From: Rapana venosa
Lineage: Eukaryota > Mollusca > Gastropoda > Neogastropoda > Muricidae
Assembly (NCBI GenBank): GCA_028751875.1
Contig: CM054154.1
Coordinates: 55,774,679 to 55,838,678 of the forward strand
Reading direction: 5' to 3'
DNA: 64,000 nucleotides
How positions within the stretch are numbered: the stretch's first letter is position 1; every line of letters starts with the position of its first letter. The translations under genes were made by a program, and so were the position numbers. Positions 62,601 through 64,000 of the stretch are shown in pieces. The notes beneath the pieces were generated by a model. That model worked only from the letters and a program-made list of their open reading frames with translations. It was not told where the DNA came from and did no database searches.

Positions 62601-64000
62601 AAGTGTGTATTTACAGCATTTATCAGAGAGATAATGAACAAGTGTGTATTTACAGCATTTATCAGAGAGATAACGAACAAGTGTGTATTTACAGCATTTA
62701 TCAGAGAGAGAGATAACAAACAAGTGTGTATTTACAGCATTTATCAGAGAGAGAGATAACAAACAAGTGTGTATTTACAGCATTTATCATAGAGATAAAG
62801 AACAAGTGTGTATTTACAGCATTTATCAGAGAGAGAGAGATAACAAACAAGTGTGTATTTACAGCATTTATCATAGAGAGAGATAAAGAACAAGTGTGTA
62901 TTTACAGCATTTATCATAGAGAGAGATAAAGAACAAGTGTGTATTTACAGCATTTATCATAGAGAGAGATAAAGAACAAGTGTGTATTTACAGCATTTAT
63001 CATAGAGAGAGATAAAGAACAAGTGTGTATTTACAGCATTTATCATAGAGATAAAGAACAAGTGTGTATTTACAGCATTTATCAGAGAGATAAAGAACAA
63101 GTGTGTATTTACAGCATTTATCAGAGAGATAAAGAACAAGTGTGTATTTACAGCATTTATCAGAGAGATAAAGAACAAGTGTGTATTTACAGCATTTATC
63201 AGAGAGATAAAGAACAAGTGTGTATTTACAGCATTTATCATAGAGAGAGATAACGAACAAGTGTGTATTTACAGCATTTATCATAGAGATAAAGAACAAG
63301 TGTGTATTTACAGCATTTATCATAGAGAGAGATAACGAACAAGTGTGTATTTACAGCATTTATCATAGAGATAAAGAACAAGTGTGTATTTACAGCATTT
63401 ATCATAGAGAGAGATAAAGAACAAGTGTGTATTTACAGCATTTATCATAGAGAGAGATAAAGAACAAGTGTGTATTTACAGCATTTATCATAGAGAGAGA
63501 TAAAGAACAAGTGTGTATTTACAGCATTTATCATAGAGATAACAAACAAGTGTGTATTTACAGCATTTATCAGAGAGATAACAAACAAGTGTGTATTTAC
63601 AGCATTTATCACAGAGATAACGAACAAGTGTGTATTTACAGCATTTATCATAGAGATAACAAACAAGTGTGTATTTACAGCATTTATCAGAGAGAGAGAT
63701 AACAAACTGTGTATTTACAGCATTTATCATAGAGATAACGAACAAGTGTGTATTTACAGCATTTATCATAGAGATAATGAACAAGTGTGTATTTACAGCA
63801 TTTATCAGAGAGATAACAAACAAGTGTGTATTTACAGCATTTATCATAGAGAGAGATAATGAACAAGTGTGTATTTACAGCATTTATCATAGAGAGAGAT
63901 AACAAACAAGTGTGTATTTACAGCATTTATCAGAGAGATAATGAACAAGTGTGTATTTACAGCATTTATCATAGAGATAATGAACAAGTGTGTATTTACA
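59640..64000 (+). repeat. About 43-bp satellite GATAACGAACAAGTGTGTAT-TTACAGCATTTATCATAGAGA, to the window end
   Basis: About 105 units, diverged at the 5' edge (59640-59740). Units differ in GAGAGA length (AGAG to AGAGAGAGAG) and at a single dinucleotide: ATAACGAAC, ATAACAAAC, ATAATGAAC, ATAAAGAAC. Higher-order copies of 404 bp occur between about 61120 and 62150. Each unit contains TTTACAG, an AG acceptor-like core. All frames are short artefacts. It continues beyond 64000. Confidence 0.95.

Overview
The window is eukaryotic nuclear DNA, and what I can support best is the middle part of one very stretched plus-strand gene: a VPS13A/VPS13C-type bridge-like lipid transfer protein. I find 25 consecutive coding exons from 384 to 55785 (about 3.16 kb of coding sequence, about 1,050 residues). 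They are recognised from conserved VPS13 peptide blocks in the expected order. Every exon has AG/GT borders. Reading phase carries over at every junction except two: the exon 10/11 junction, where two donor/acceptor pairings are possible, and exon 23, where one base is missing in a poly-G run. The start and end of the gene lie outside the window. No other host gene is supported.

The rest is intron, and the introns are dominated by tandem arrays. Almost every intron carries its own minisatellite of 0.3 to 4.3 kb with its own unit: 58 bp before exon 4, CACAC/GCATGC units after exon 6, 37 bp before exon 10, 41 bp before exon 14, 16-bp-like units before exon 18, 50 bp before exon 21, 33 bp before exon 23, and about 51 and 43 bp after exon 25. 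Simple repeats (CA, GA, CTTT, GATGAC) fill most of the remainder. Most long open frames in the window are artefacts of stop-free arrays.

Transposon remains include several non-LTR retrotransposon 3' ends sharing the tail motif GCGCTATATAAATTCCAT, several tRNA-headed SINE copies, a TTAA-flanked piggyBac-like MITE (35679-36349), and a hAT-like non-autonomous element with an apparent 6-bp target duplication (32807-34224).

Organism: an invertebrate, most likely a gastropod mollusc. This rests on recollection that the SINE family (ATAAACCGAGGCCCCGTGTG...) and the LINE tail are common in marine snail genomes, so species-level assignment is not possible.

The most unusual thing in the window is a recurring relation between tandem duplication and splice sites. 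At exons 3, 4, 5, 8, 10, 12 and 14 the repeated unit contains, or runs into, the local splice junction plus bases of the exon. Introns are therefore littered with copies of authentic splice sites. At exon 14 the copies are 45 bp apart, in frame and stop-free, which would allow +15 or +30 residue isoforms. I see no operon, CRISPR, phage or bacterial system here.
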